Assembly (NCBI GenBank): GCA_964035795.1
Contig: OZ038322.1
Span: 24,014,359-24,078,358 of the forward strand
Length of the DNA: 64,000 bases
Source of the DNA: Pterobdella sp. o SKG-2022
Taxonomy: Eukaryota; Annelida; Clitellata; Hirudinida; Piscicolidae
Direction of reading: 5' to 3'
The notes below the pieces were generated by a model. That model was not told the DNA's origin, made no database searches, and saw only the letters and a list, made by a program, of their open reading frames with translations. Below are positions 1 through 11,170 of this stretch, in pieces (the first letter of the stretch is position 1; every line of letters begins with the position of its first letter). Position numbers and translations under genes: made by a program.

Positions 1-2161
1 AAAAAGCAATAAATAATTAAAATTAAATATAAAAGCGTGTCTAGCTTTGTTAAACAATTACTTAGACGTTTCAGTTGACCCTTTGCGAAACCTTCGACCT
101 TAACCTTTGACCTCAAAAAGCCAAAAACCTTGAATAAAATTTTATAATAATTTGATTTAAAACAGAATTAGTTAACAAATATTATTAAATATATAATCAA
201 ATAATTAATAAATAAATTAAAACAAAAAATTGAGAAAAACGATGAAAACTTTGTGATAACATTTGATTTGACTTAATTAAATAATTAAATCTGCACAAAT
301 TGTTTCTGTCCAATAAAAAGATATTCAATGATTTTAATTCTATTTGTAGCAATATTTGTAGGTTTAATCAAGCGGAGACATTGATGAGGTTGTTTGTGGC
401 GTTTATGAATGTTATTTAATAAACGTTCATTTCATTTATATTTAAGCGTGTCTCGTTTCAGTACCAGGTTGTAAGTTTACTTTTAAATAAACAAAAGACT
501 ATAAATAGAAGAAAGATAGCGATGTACGTGCTATGTGGGGAAAAGAATCTTTGATAAAAATGTGACGTCATGTAACAATAACATTCACTCCTTTCAAGAA
601 GAATTTAATAGCGAATATTTGTTTATGATTAATGTTGAGATGTTTATTATTTAAATAATTATTTGAACTTATTGCATTGAAAAAAATCGTAGTTGGGAAC
701 TTTTCATTTGAAACAGTTAGATCTGAAAGAAAAGTTTAGAATATTAAAAACAATGTCATACATATATAATTAAATCATATATATTGAGCGGCTCAGTAGA
801 AACTATCTGATAAACTTTTAAATTCATTTTCATTAACTAAAAATTAATTTAATTAAATTAAAAATCTTCCTTTAAAATAAACTCAACAATGGCGGGCCGT
901 AATAACTGAAGGCTTTCAACTCTGACACAAACAAACACTGATAAAGAAGCGGTATAAATAGGATTGAAAAAAATTTTAAATAAAATGTTAAACTGAACTT
1001 TAAATTAAATCTTTAATAAAATGGCCATCAAGTAGCCTTAAAGTCACCCAGTACAGAGTTATCAGCATTGGATATGTGATACTGCAGGAGTGACGAGAGT
1101 CCTTGTGTGTTCAATTGAGGGTTATAGTAACACGGTTTAGTTTTGAGTTCTGTTGATCAAAGGATATAGTTATTAAATTATTAGAATTAAAACAAAATCA
1201 ATATAAATTGTTATGCTTCAAAGTTTCTACACAATATTAAGAGTATTTGATTGGTAGTTTTAACAAACTCATTCATTAAATTATCGTTCAATTTTCTTTA
1301 TTTGTTTCACGCCGACAATAGCACTGCAAGAAATGAATTAAAAATAAAAAGCTTGGAGCTTGTTATTTGATCCAAATGCACCGTTTAGACTCTTATAATT
1401 ATGTCAGGGCGATCTTTGGATTATGATTTGAGGTTAATTTGCACCTCTGCAATAACTTCTTTGTAGGCCTATTGTCGCTCAATTTTCTATTGATCAATGA
1501 CTCTTATATTATCCTCGCCTAATTTTGAGCAAATTATTCCAAGTTTTTCATGCTATAATCTACGCATGTTAAAATATACGTATATGATAAATAGTATTTT
1601 GATTTATTTCATTGTAACATACTAACGATAAGACACAATAAAAAAAATATTCAATAGGAACGACAATAAGTAAAGCTTTAAGATGCCGCCATTGCTTTTG
1701 TGAAGACAGATAAAAACACAGTGAGAAGCCAAGCGTGGCAAACGGAAGCGAAAAAGTGCCTTAAGATGCTGTATTGATGTCGAAATGATGCTGACGGAAG
1801 TGGCAAAGATAATAAGGACTAATGACAAGATGGATATAAAGGATGCATATAACTTCATGATGTATTGGTCTTTCATAGCTGAAATTCCAGTTTTTCAATT
1901 CTATTTTTTTATAACTTTCATTCATAAAATTTATGAAATTGAACCCAATCAATTGGCATATAGAAAAATCTATATAAGATTTTTTATAGCCACAAAAGAA
2001 GAAAACTTTGTTATAAAAATTAGCTTCACATTCAAAAAAATGAAAAACTCATTCTCTTATTTGAAAATTCACCCACAAACAAAAAACACATACAAAAATA
2101 ACATACAAAAATAGTCAAAAATTTTTTACGACAACTCATCCACAACACATTATCACACACG

Positions 2162-2474
<313 letters not shown>

Positions 2475-4797
2475 CCACAGTTACTCACAGACACAGTGTC
2501 ACATCCTCACATAGGAAGCACTAAAGGATGTGTTTGATTGATAGTCGATACAGGCTAGCGTCACGACAGACCCTGTCTTTTTATCTTCATAACAGATTCC
2601 TTACACTGTTCAATGGTGTTCTATTGTATTTTTGTGTGCACTTCTTTTGGTGTCTCATTGTATTCCTTTTAGTACTTATATTGGTGTTCGATTGTACCCC
2701 TGTATGTTCTTCTGATGATATTTGACTGTTTTTTGATGTGTTTTATAGCGTTTCTTAGGTGGTAATGTAGTTTTTAACAGCTGTTATGAATTTGTTTGTA
2801 TTCTCTAATTTTATTTATAGTTGTTTGTTCATATAGACTCTTCAAATTTCTGAGTTATTTAGTAAGAAGCTACAGCTTTCAACAATTTAAATTTGCTTTA
2901 ACAACAGAATATTTGGAATATTTTTATATGATTTAATTTATTATTATTTATATAATATTTTAAAATATATTTGAAAAATATTCTTTGTCGTAACTTCTTG
3001 TTCGCAAAAATGCTATCTTGAAAGCTAGGATGTGTTGAGTTAATGCCAATGAAACTACACTAGTATGTAAACTATTGAGTTAATTCAACTTTTTCGTTGT
3101 AGTACAACGTTGGTCGATTGTTGGTTTAACTTCAGAGGTATTTCTAGAAAAGGATTCCCTGTTTTTATGTATTTTAATTTGCCAATAATTCCCCACATTT
3201 TGTGTGCTTCATGTATTTATTATTTCATTTCAAACTATTTTAGGAATGTTTTGTTATTGAAGTTGAAATGATTCACTTCAGGATTTATCAATCTTAGATA
3301 TTATTGATTTAAATATGCTTAAAACCAAGACTTGGTTCAGTAATACTTGTTTTTATATTTGTTTAGTGTTCTTAATATGACTTTTTGAACCGATTTTTAT
3401 AACTCATAGAATGAAAAGAGCGGAAAAATTGAACGATAATATTATGTTTTATGTTATAAAATAAATATTTTTCTTTGCTATAACTTTTTCATACTTTAAC
3501 CATTTCACATCCAATTTCAACAATAATGCTCCACTCGCCTATTTAAAAGCCGCAGTAATTACATATGCTGGTAACAAGTCAATTTATAAATTTTATTGAA
3601 AACACATTTCAATCAAATACAAAAAAGTCTGTACTGATAACGAGATCTGTGTGTTAGTGTCTTTGTCTTATCGGGTTTGTGTGTATGTTTTGTAATTTTT
3701 GTCTAAGTTTACAGCATAAAACTATTTTTTTGCAATTGAAAAGCTTTTTTTCTTATAAATATAATAACCACTGTGTTTTTTTTTCAATTTTGGTAGCTTT
3801 CCATAGATATAAATACCGCGAGTTTAATTATTTTTTCTCAATTCCAAACACATGCGGATATTTTCACAACACGAACATGCCTTGAGAAGCAGGATAACCC
3901 CTCATAATATGGCCACTAACAAGATTCAATCTAATTCAGGACCATTTTTATTACTATTAGGTAGTTTTTTTTTACGTAGGTTTCTTTTTAATAATTCAAC
4001 TGATTTCAAATTTATTGAAATTTTTAAATTTTTTTACACAAATTTATTTTGTAAATATTTATTAAAGTTTTTTGAAAAAAACAAATTTTATTAAACAATC
4101 TGTATGGAAATCAAAGTTATATTATAGTTATGTACAAATAAGTTTAATTCTAAAAGCACAAGTACTAATACTCTTTCATGGAAAGCTAAACTTGCTCCAG
4201 CACATCTCATACAGAAACCATAGAAGTGACAAAGACACCAACTCTGCCTGTTGTCTTAATAGAAGTTTTTCATTTTTCTAAGGGGTATGATAACTTAAGA
4301 AAACCCGGGTTTCAATCTTATCTCGCAGTTTGATGCTGTTGATTCCTTGCTTGTTAAACTCACGTGATTTTGTGGTGTTTAACAGTACAGATTTATGTGA
4401 ATAAATATTTTCTCTTTTGATATTAAAGAAGACTATGATAATATTCAAAAATAAAACCTGGATTTTAGTGATTTTGTTGAGAACATTTATCAATGTAGCT
4501 TCTAAGAAGACCTGAATCTAATTTAGACTACAAGAGTAATCACTCGATTAAAATTTAATGTGATAATTTGAAATAATCAGTGATGTTGTCATTTGTTTGA
4601 AGATTGTATCACACAAACATTGATATCAAATATAGCAAATGCATGCCTTGAAATTCATTGGATTTTAATATTTAATCTCTGTAGCATTTGATGGGCGTAT
4701 TCCATTCAATTTTCAAATTTGCAGTTTTTAAACGTATTTAGTTTAATTATCACAATAAATATAATAATGAAGATTATGAATGTACAAAACATACATA

Positions 4798-4885
4798 AGA
4801 TGTCTCTGAAAAATCACTTGATAATATAGGTTCGTTTTGCGAAAAGCTTCGTGGAATAAAATAAGCTCCTAAAGTGTTTTCATTT
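4798..4885 (+). repeat. Dispersed short repeat (TGTCTCT / GAAAAGCTT family)
   Basis: Contains ATGTCTCTGAAAAATCACTT followed by TGATAATATAGG and then GCGAAAAGCTTCG. The first part matches the TGTCTCTGAAAAA repeats near 11833, 12391 and 29531. The second part matches the GAAAAGCTTCG repeats at 63122-63215 and 13425-13490. Here the two motifs sit side by side, which suggests they belong to one longer element. Confidence 0.6.
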
Positions 4886-6296
4886 GGAAATTTGATTAAG
4901 TATAGAGTTATTTTGAACTGAGATGGAGGGATATGATTAAATACAACCTGGTTTTAACCTCAAATAATTACTTATGAATTCATTAATCTCTGCATCATTA
5001 TGCTCACGCGTTGATTTCCAATAGTTCAATAGTTGTATTTTATGTATTATATTTTAGCAGTTTATCCAGACTTGTTAAAACTGAAAAGGCAATTAAACAT
5101 CACTGAGACAAAACCTTCATAAATAAATGGATTTCTATATAAATTAATAGGTCATAAATGGATCCTGACAAAATGTGGCATTAAACATAGTCATAAACAA
5201 GGTTTAAGAAGAGAACATTTTTATAAAGCACAGATCGATAGTTATGAAATATACACTCATCAATATTAATAAAGCATATAATTAGATTCAAAATCATGTA
5301 TGTTATTCGGTGTATCCCTCAATTCCTCACGCATGCAAAGAAGTTTATTCTACCGATGTGAAATCTCACACTATAATATCATTAACTAACACACCTATAA
5401 ACAAAATAAAAACTAAAATTATGTATCTGGCTTGGAGGAGGGAGAAAACATGGTATGACAATGAAAACTTATAAATGTAGATTGATTCCGCTCTGATTTT
5501 CGTTCTTGCATTCACGCAAGCCAGTGTATGCTTGTGTGAGTGTTGTGTGGTCTTTTCAATATTTTAAATCAATTCATTTTGAAAAAGTTTTTAGTTTAAT
5601 AATACAAGAGATTTTTTTGAATCAGTATTTTATTGAATCAATCTTTATAGAAACATGTCAAAACGCCATTCATGAAAAACATCAGCAGGTTTTATGTCCT
5701 TAAATGTCACGAATTAGTTTCGTCAAAAAGTCAACACTTAAAAAGTTATCTATTTTTGCAAAAAAATCACAGATCTTAGGCAAACACAAAAATTTTCCAA
5801 ACTATGATTATAAAATAATGCTGAAGTCCAGCCACAGAATATTAATAACACTCAAAAAGATACAATACTCAGCCGATAATTAAATGGGTGTGTAATTTAG
5901 CATTAAAAGTTAGTAATAGTTTGTGTCATTTCCTCTGCAAAGCCCTTTCTACGAACAACCTTTTGATGAATATAACAGGGCGGCCTAGTTCTTAAGCAGT
6001 TGTAGAAGTTTAAACTTTTTATAGTTGTTCAAAATATTTTTTATCGTGATAAAATATAAAATTTTTCTGTCTTTATTATTACACGAGTTTTCAAAATATT
6101 ACCTTGGTATAAAAATTATTTTTCAGTCGCATAGTTAAGAAGTTTTTTTCAAACACTAATGCAAACTAAAATTTTCATGAAATAAACATGCTAAAAATGT
6201 AGTTAACAATCAGCTTAATGATTGGTACATAAGGATAATAGTGAAAAAAAGGTTTATTAGTTGTAAATACATTCCAATGGAATAAACAAGAAAGGT

Positions 6297-7265
6297 TCAA
6301 TCGATGAGGATTTCAAAATGGATGGACCCCATGTTGTCATACCGATGGTGTTTGATTCCTTTGCTCCACAACTTGCACCACACATTTATCACGATGCCAT
6401 TGGTAGGTTTCAAAAACTGCAACATCACTAGGGGCTGACGGTAGCCTTCCTGATTGAGATAGGGAAAATAATAGTTAGGAAAGCCTTGAGGTGGATAGTA
6501 AGCCACTGGACCCATGTTTTCCTGGTCTATAGGGTTTTCTCCTTCACAACTCACTCCGATGTGGTCTTTGCTGAAGCGTTCTCCCATCTCTGGAGGTCTC
6601 TCGTGATCTTCATAAGGAGTTGGCTCCCAGCCAAAGATTTTCGAAACTTTCAAAAGAATGCAAGGCTTTCCTTCATCATACCCGTAATCCCTCTGCCATG
6701 TGCAGTTTTGTCCAATTGAATCAATCACGAAACGGCATGCCTTTGTTTTATCTCTTCTGGTGTTTGCACCAAGATTGGAACAATCTACCAAAGCTTCAGA
6801 CTCCTGCATTTCGTTTTCATAATGCCACAGAAATGCTTGCACATGATCAGAATAAGGTTTGTAGCTTGAAGGCTGGCCTTGAATGAATCTTATGAGAGAC
6901 GTTTTGTAATCAGGCATGGGACGGTAAGCAATACTAGGCCACTCCATTAGAGGACTATCAGATGCTTGTGTTCTTGGATGGTTTTTATCAGCATACAACT
7001 CCAAATATATTCCAAATGCACAGCTCAAATAAGCTACTATAACTGAAAAGAAAACAAAGTAGAAGAAGAAAAAGCGGGCCCACGTTACTTCGTCTCGATG
7101 CATGATTGTTTTTTTCTCAGGATCATAAATAAAACGCTTGAAAAAGCTTCCGAAAAAAAATACATCACCCCAAACACCTAGCTTCTTGGCATTCAAAGTT
7201 GCCGTCGAAGCCATTAACAGCTCGGACTCTGACTCTGTGAAACTTTTGCTCTTACTCCCCAACAT
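6297..7265 (-). CDS. ATP1B: Na+/K+-ATPase beta subunit, intronless
   Basis: A 322-aa type II membrane glycoprotein that escorts and stabilises the catalytic alpha subunit of the Na+/K+ (or H+/K+) pump at the plasma membrane. Evidence: a cytosolic N-terminus of about 85 residues with the family segment around YDPEKKTIMHRDEVTWARFF, one hydrophobic span at about residues 90-115, then a Cys-containing ectodomain with CTWQRDYGYDEGKPC (the YGYxxGxPC signature), LLKVSKIFGWEP, and a C-terminal immunoglobulin-like end closing with GSIHFEILID. Length is normal (about 300 aa). It is uninterrupted by introns although its neighbours are heavily split, so an old retrocopy is possible; no frame damage is seen. 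The ATG at 7265 lies 284 bp from the divergent MRPL13 start. Which paralogue it is cannot be told. Confidence 0.93.
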   Translation of the reverse strand: MLGSKSKSFTESESELLMASTATLNAKKLGVWGDVFFFGSFFKRFIYDPEKKTIMHRDEVTWARFFFFYFVFFSVIVAYLSCAFGIYLELYADKNHPRTQASDSPLMEWPSIAYRPMPDYKTSLIRFIQGQPSSYKPYSDHVQAFLWHYENEMQESEALVDCSNLGANTRRDKTKACRFVIDSIGQNCTWQRDYGYDEGKPCILLKVSKIFGWEPTPYEDHERPPEMGERFSKDHIGVSCEGENPIDQENMGPVAYYPPQGFPNYYFPYLNQEGYRQPLVMLQFLKPTNGIVINVWCKLWSKGIKHHRYDNMGSIHFEILID

Positions 7266-7549
7266 TTTAAAACTTTTTTTTTGTTTTAAAACGTAAAAAA
7301 TTTAATTAAAAAACTATTTTATTTTTGTTTTCAACTCTTTTATTATATCCTTATCTAAACATGAAAACAACAGGTAATTTTTTAGAGGTGCTAGTGTATT
7401 TTATTTTATGAATAAACTTTTTTCATAAAAATCTTAATAAAACTTCAAAATTTGTGAGCATTATATTTCAAAAAGTTTTTAAAAATAAAAATTTTAAGTT
7501 TATTTTATGCACTTTTAATACAATTTTATCGGTCAGTGAGAAAAATTGA
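7266..7549. promoter_or_regulatory. Shared head-to-head promoter region ATP1B / MRPL13
   Basis: The 284 bp between two divergent start codons must hold both 5' UTRs and both promoters unless they use distant elements. The stretch is very AT-rich; I recognise no specific binding site. The call rests on gene arrangement only. Confidence 0.4.
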
Positions 7550-9054
7550 ATGGCTGCTTATAGAGTGCAAGTAAATGGAAATACGTTGAAAATACATCAA
7601 TTAATTTTTTAAAATAAATTACAGCAATGGTCGACGTTTTCTCGCCAATGGTGGGTTTATGATCTCAAGCAGCAATGTCCATTCAAATCTGCAAGACTCA
7701 TTGCTAAATACCTTGATGGGAAACATAAACCAATTTATCATCCACGAAGTAATATCATAAGAATTTTTAGTTTTATTGTTTTTCATTTTTTTTATATATA
7801 TTTCATAACCATTTGTATCCAACAATTAGGTTTAGTTGGTGACCAAGTGGTAGTGATAAATACAAAACACATGGCAATGGAAGGAGAGCTTTGGAGAACA
7901 TTCAAAATTTCAAGTCATACTGGGTGGGATGAAACTTTTATGAATATTTTATTAAAGCCTTGGTAAAGGAAATGAACTATGAAGAGGATTTGATTGATTG
8001 AAACAATTTCAAGTTACGTATTTGAATAGTATTCCGAAATTTTTTAAAGATATCCTGGAGGGTTCTCACAAACAAGAGCATTTAGGGTTCATGATGAAGA
8101 TCCTACAAAAGTAAATGATATAACCAAAATTCATAAAATTTTTCACTAATACATTGATTCATTGATAAGTAAAACAAAATTTCAAAAGTTAATGAGGAAG
8201 ATGGTGTATTCGAACATCAAAGGAACACTACTAAGACGTGCCATGATGGAACGATTGCATCTTTATCCTGATGAAGTATATCTTTTTTGTTCATATTATC
8301 CAATGTCTTGACAAACTGTATTTTAATCTTGAAGATTAACAAACACCAAGTATTTATTTGAAAAAGTCACAAAGCTTTTCATAAGACTAGCTTACATTAT
8401 CAAGTGATAGTATTTCGATCAGTCTTAAATGTTATAATTTTATATCAACTTATTAGTTACTCATTTTTAGATTTTATAATTAAATTACAGAATGTTCCAG
8501 AAGATATTCTTAAAAACATCACTGGTCAAATTCGACAAATAATGAAAGTTCCTAAAAAGTTGTCAGATTATACTACTGAAGAAATCAACAACTTTCCTAG
8601 ACTCTTTGAATTGTAAGTTATTTGTATATAGTATAGTATTATTAGTCACTAGCAATATATATATTTAATTAATAATAATATCGAGCTAATTTTCATTTAA
8701 TATTTATTCTCCAAGGAGATAATGTATCAATTTTTTTTGATAATTGTTTATAAAAGTAATAGTTATTTTTAGTAAAAAATATTCAATATTTATTAATTCC
8801 TTAGCAGGTTTTGAGTCTGTCTTATTTCAGTTTTTTAGTTCCTTGAAATAAAATTTAGATTTTTAATGGAAATTTTTATTCAAAAAAATAATAACATAGT
8901 TTGTTTGATTACAATAAATTAATGTGAATTTTAATAATTTAATTATAAAAATATGATTTATTAGTTTGAATAATTCATTTTTAATCGCAGACCGCAAGAT
9001 TATGTTATTGAAGAGGATGATGTTTTAAACGAAAAAATTGAAGCAAAGACATAA
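7550..9054 (+). CDS. MRPL13: Mitochondrial large-subunit ribosomal protein uL13m (MRPL13)
   Basis: Seven exons: 7550-7570, 7625-7748, 7830-7923, 8050-8110, 8189-8275, 8491-8612, 8991-9054, giving 190 aa (human about 178). All junctions are GT-AG and in phase. The product is a structural protein of the mitochondrial 39S ribosomal subunit. Diagnostic segments are QQWSTFSR at the N-terminus, GDQVVVINTKHMA, FKISSHTGYPGG across the exon 3/4 junction, RRAMMERLHLYPDE, VPEDILKN, and YTTEEINNFPRL followed by LPQDYVIEE; all follow the uL13m family order. The first exon is tiny (7 codons). The 3' end is only 149 bp from the stop of the convergent claudin-like gene. Confidence 0.93.
8340..8408 (-). repeat. 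Hammerhead-like GAAAAGCTT repeat copy in an MRPL13 intron
   Basis: On the minus strand it reads CACTTGATAATGTAAGC, a loop, CTTAT and then GAAAAGCTTTGTG, with GTAAG/CTTAT able to pair. The same order recurs at 15370-15445 and 15750-15835, with a shared tail of ATAAATACTTxGTGTTTG. It lies inside the intron before MRPL13 exon 6. Confidence 0.65.
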
Positions 9055-9203
9055 TTTTTCATGCTGTTTTATCCAATACATTATAAAATATAAAAATTTT
9101 TAACGAAAATAAAAACAAAATCAACTTTATGCTTAACATTTAACAATATGAACAGCGAAACATTTCGAAAACCACAAACACTAGGTACAAAAGAACAAAC
9201 ACA

Positions 9204-10883
9204 TCACGCCTCAGTTTCAGCTGCATCTGTTGCATTTTTAACTTTGGTGGCTTGGATGGAAGCATCGATGGCGAAGAGAAGAGCAACTAAATATGAAAGT
9301 GAGGTTGAAACTATTCCCAAAAAATATCCCCATGTCAAAAGTCCCCCTGGTCCGTTTAAGCTCATTGGTGTCAAGAGACCATCACTCAAGCATGAGGCTC
9401 CATACATTGCCACTGAAACTGTGCAGCATATCGCTGTTGGAGATGGTTGAGTTTTAGAGTTAAATAAGGCATATAAGATTTGTTAACAAAATAGGTGTAT
9501 TATATAAAATCTTGAATTGGTCAAAAACAATGTTTCACCTCCGACAAAAATGAGAATAGCAGCCAAATAGACCAGTTTGAAAGTTGGTACTAAGACATAG
9601 GCCATGCAGCATACATACACACACTCCACCACAAACGCCATCAGCATCAACGTGTAGCCAAGTGGAAAAAGGATTTTACAAACGACATACCAACCTTGGA
9701 ATTAAAAAATACATAACTAAATTACTTTATTGCAACATTTAAATGGTATTTTTTCATTGAAAGCTATTAGAAGTGTGCAAATTTGTGAATGAAAAGTGAA
9801 AAAACCTCGATCATCATAAGGAGTGCCTGAAGCGCATCTGTTCTCAGTGTTGCATGATGAAAACAAGCCAATCCAGGCGTTTGTTTTTTCAGGGTCTAGA
9901 ATATACTGTTTAGGAATGAGAAATCTGAAAAAAATGGTTTTTGTTAATAAGTGAGTTATTTCAAAAAGTTCAATGTTTTTGAAAGGCAACCTTTCTATCC
10001 AGGGTTCTTTCATTACAAGCCAGTATGGAGAAATTAGAGACACCAGTAAAATAATGAGAACAACGAGAAAAAACAAAAAAATAAGAACATTTAATTTTGT
10101 AAGAGTATTTTTCATATAAAGCGAAAAACGATTTTCAAACGGTTCCGCCATCATAAAACCAATATCACTTTTGGTGATGTCTTTAGGGAAGGGAGAGCCA
10201 ATCTCTGAACGAGTTATGTTCATAGCACTTTGATTGGTGACAAACGGGGCATCTATATGACTATAAGACGCTTGTAGCCTATCTGATGAAGAATTGAGTT
10301 CTTTGTTTTTCATTTGCCATGTGTTAATTTTTTGCATCACGGGATCTTGACTTTGTTGAGTGATATCTAACTTCTTTTTCTCATTTATACTGGTCTTAGA
10401 TTCAGCACTATTCAACATGTTCCTTGAGGAATTCACGAAAGGGTTTGCGTCAGTTGTGAATTTTTGAGGTTCAGGTTTGGGTTTAGGCTTTAGAAGTTCT
10501 AAATTAAGTATTTTGTTGCTGTATTCTGTTCTTACGGTAGCACCAGAAAGCATGGATTGTTTAGACATAGATCTGTTTGAATAAGCACGAGTGTAGTTTA
10601 GATGACTTCCATGGCTTGTCGCCCTACTCATTGTGTCTTCTTCTCTGGGCTTTTTAACCACCGGAGTCTCATTTGTAGGAAGTTTGGGTTCAATTTTTTG
10701 GTGGGCTGGTGGTTTACTAGCATTTAAATTTGTTCGACTATGGTTTACAAAAGGATTAGTTTCAGTTACAAAAGGAGCTGTACTTTTTTTCTTTTTTGAT
10801 GATTTTCCATTATTGGCATTCATGTTGATATTACTACCCATACTAGTATTCATACTGGTTGAGTCCTGAAGTTTTTTTGTCAT
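9204..10883 (-). CDS. Claudin-superfamily (PMP22/EMP/claudin, Clc-like) tetraspan protein with long N-terminal tail
   Basis: Four exons on the minus strand: 10883-9991, 9924-9806, 9694-9539, 9433-9204; 465 aa, all GT-AG and in phase. Four hydrophobic spans are visible: LNVLIFLFFLVVLIILLVSL (about 265-285), two in exon 3 (around YTLMLMAFVVECVYVCC and LVYLAAILIFVG), and TWGYFLGIVSTSLSYLVALL. The first extracellular loop carries W, then WIGLFSSC and a later C, which resembles the W-GLW-C-C signature of claudins and relatives. The N-terminal tail of about 260 residues is unusually long. It holds two near-repeats built on TNPFVNHSR and ANPFVNSSR (NPF motifs) plus a third weaker APFVT. The family is clear; whether the role is junctional, channel-regulatory or otherwise is not. 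The start codon lies 287 bp from the divergent gene at 11171. Confidence 0.8.
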
Positions 10884-11170
10884 TTTGAAGTCTTAATGGT
10901 GGTTAAAAACGTTTAAAAGTTGCTTGCTTAAGTTTATCTTATCTTCGTAGTGTATTCATGAAAACATCTATTTACAACTCAGGTGCTAATTTAAACAGGT
11001 ATGCACTTAAAAGTAATGGCTCATGATTTGCATATAAATTTCGCTATTCTAATTCGCATTTTAATTATTTAATTTTGAATTCTTTTATAAAAAATATTTA
11101 TTATTTAGTGAAAATTTTTAAACCTTAACGACGAAACAAACATTGTGAATATTTACTAAACTCAGATACA
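10884..11170. promoter_or_regulatory. Head-to-head promoter region of claudin-like and 198-aa protein genes
   Basis: The 287 bp between two divergent start codons, AT-rich, without a motif I can name. Called from arrangement only. Confidence 0.38.

Noticed and set aside
1785..2114. 109-codon plus-strand open frame next to the CA tract
   Set aside because: Low-complexity Phe/Lys/Ile composition, no motif, no splice partners; likely chance in AT-rich DNA.
9148..9450. 100-codon plus-strand open frame
   Set aside because: It is antisense to the last exon of the claudin-like gene, whose minus-strand reading has a membrane span and phase-consistent introns.
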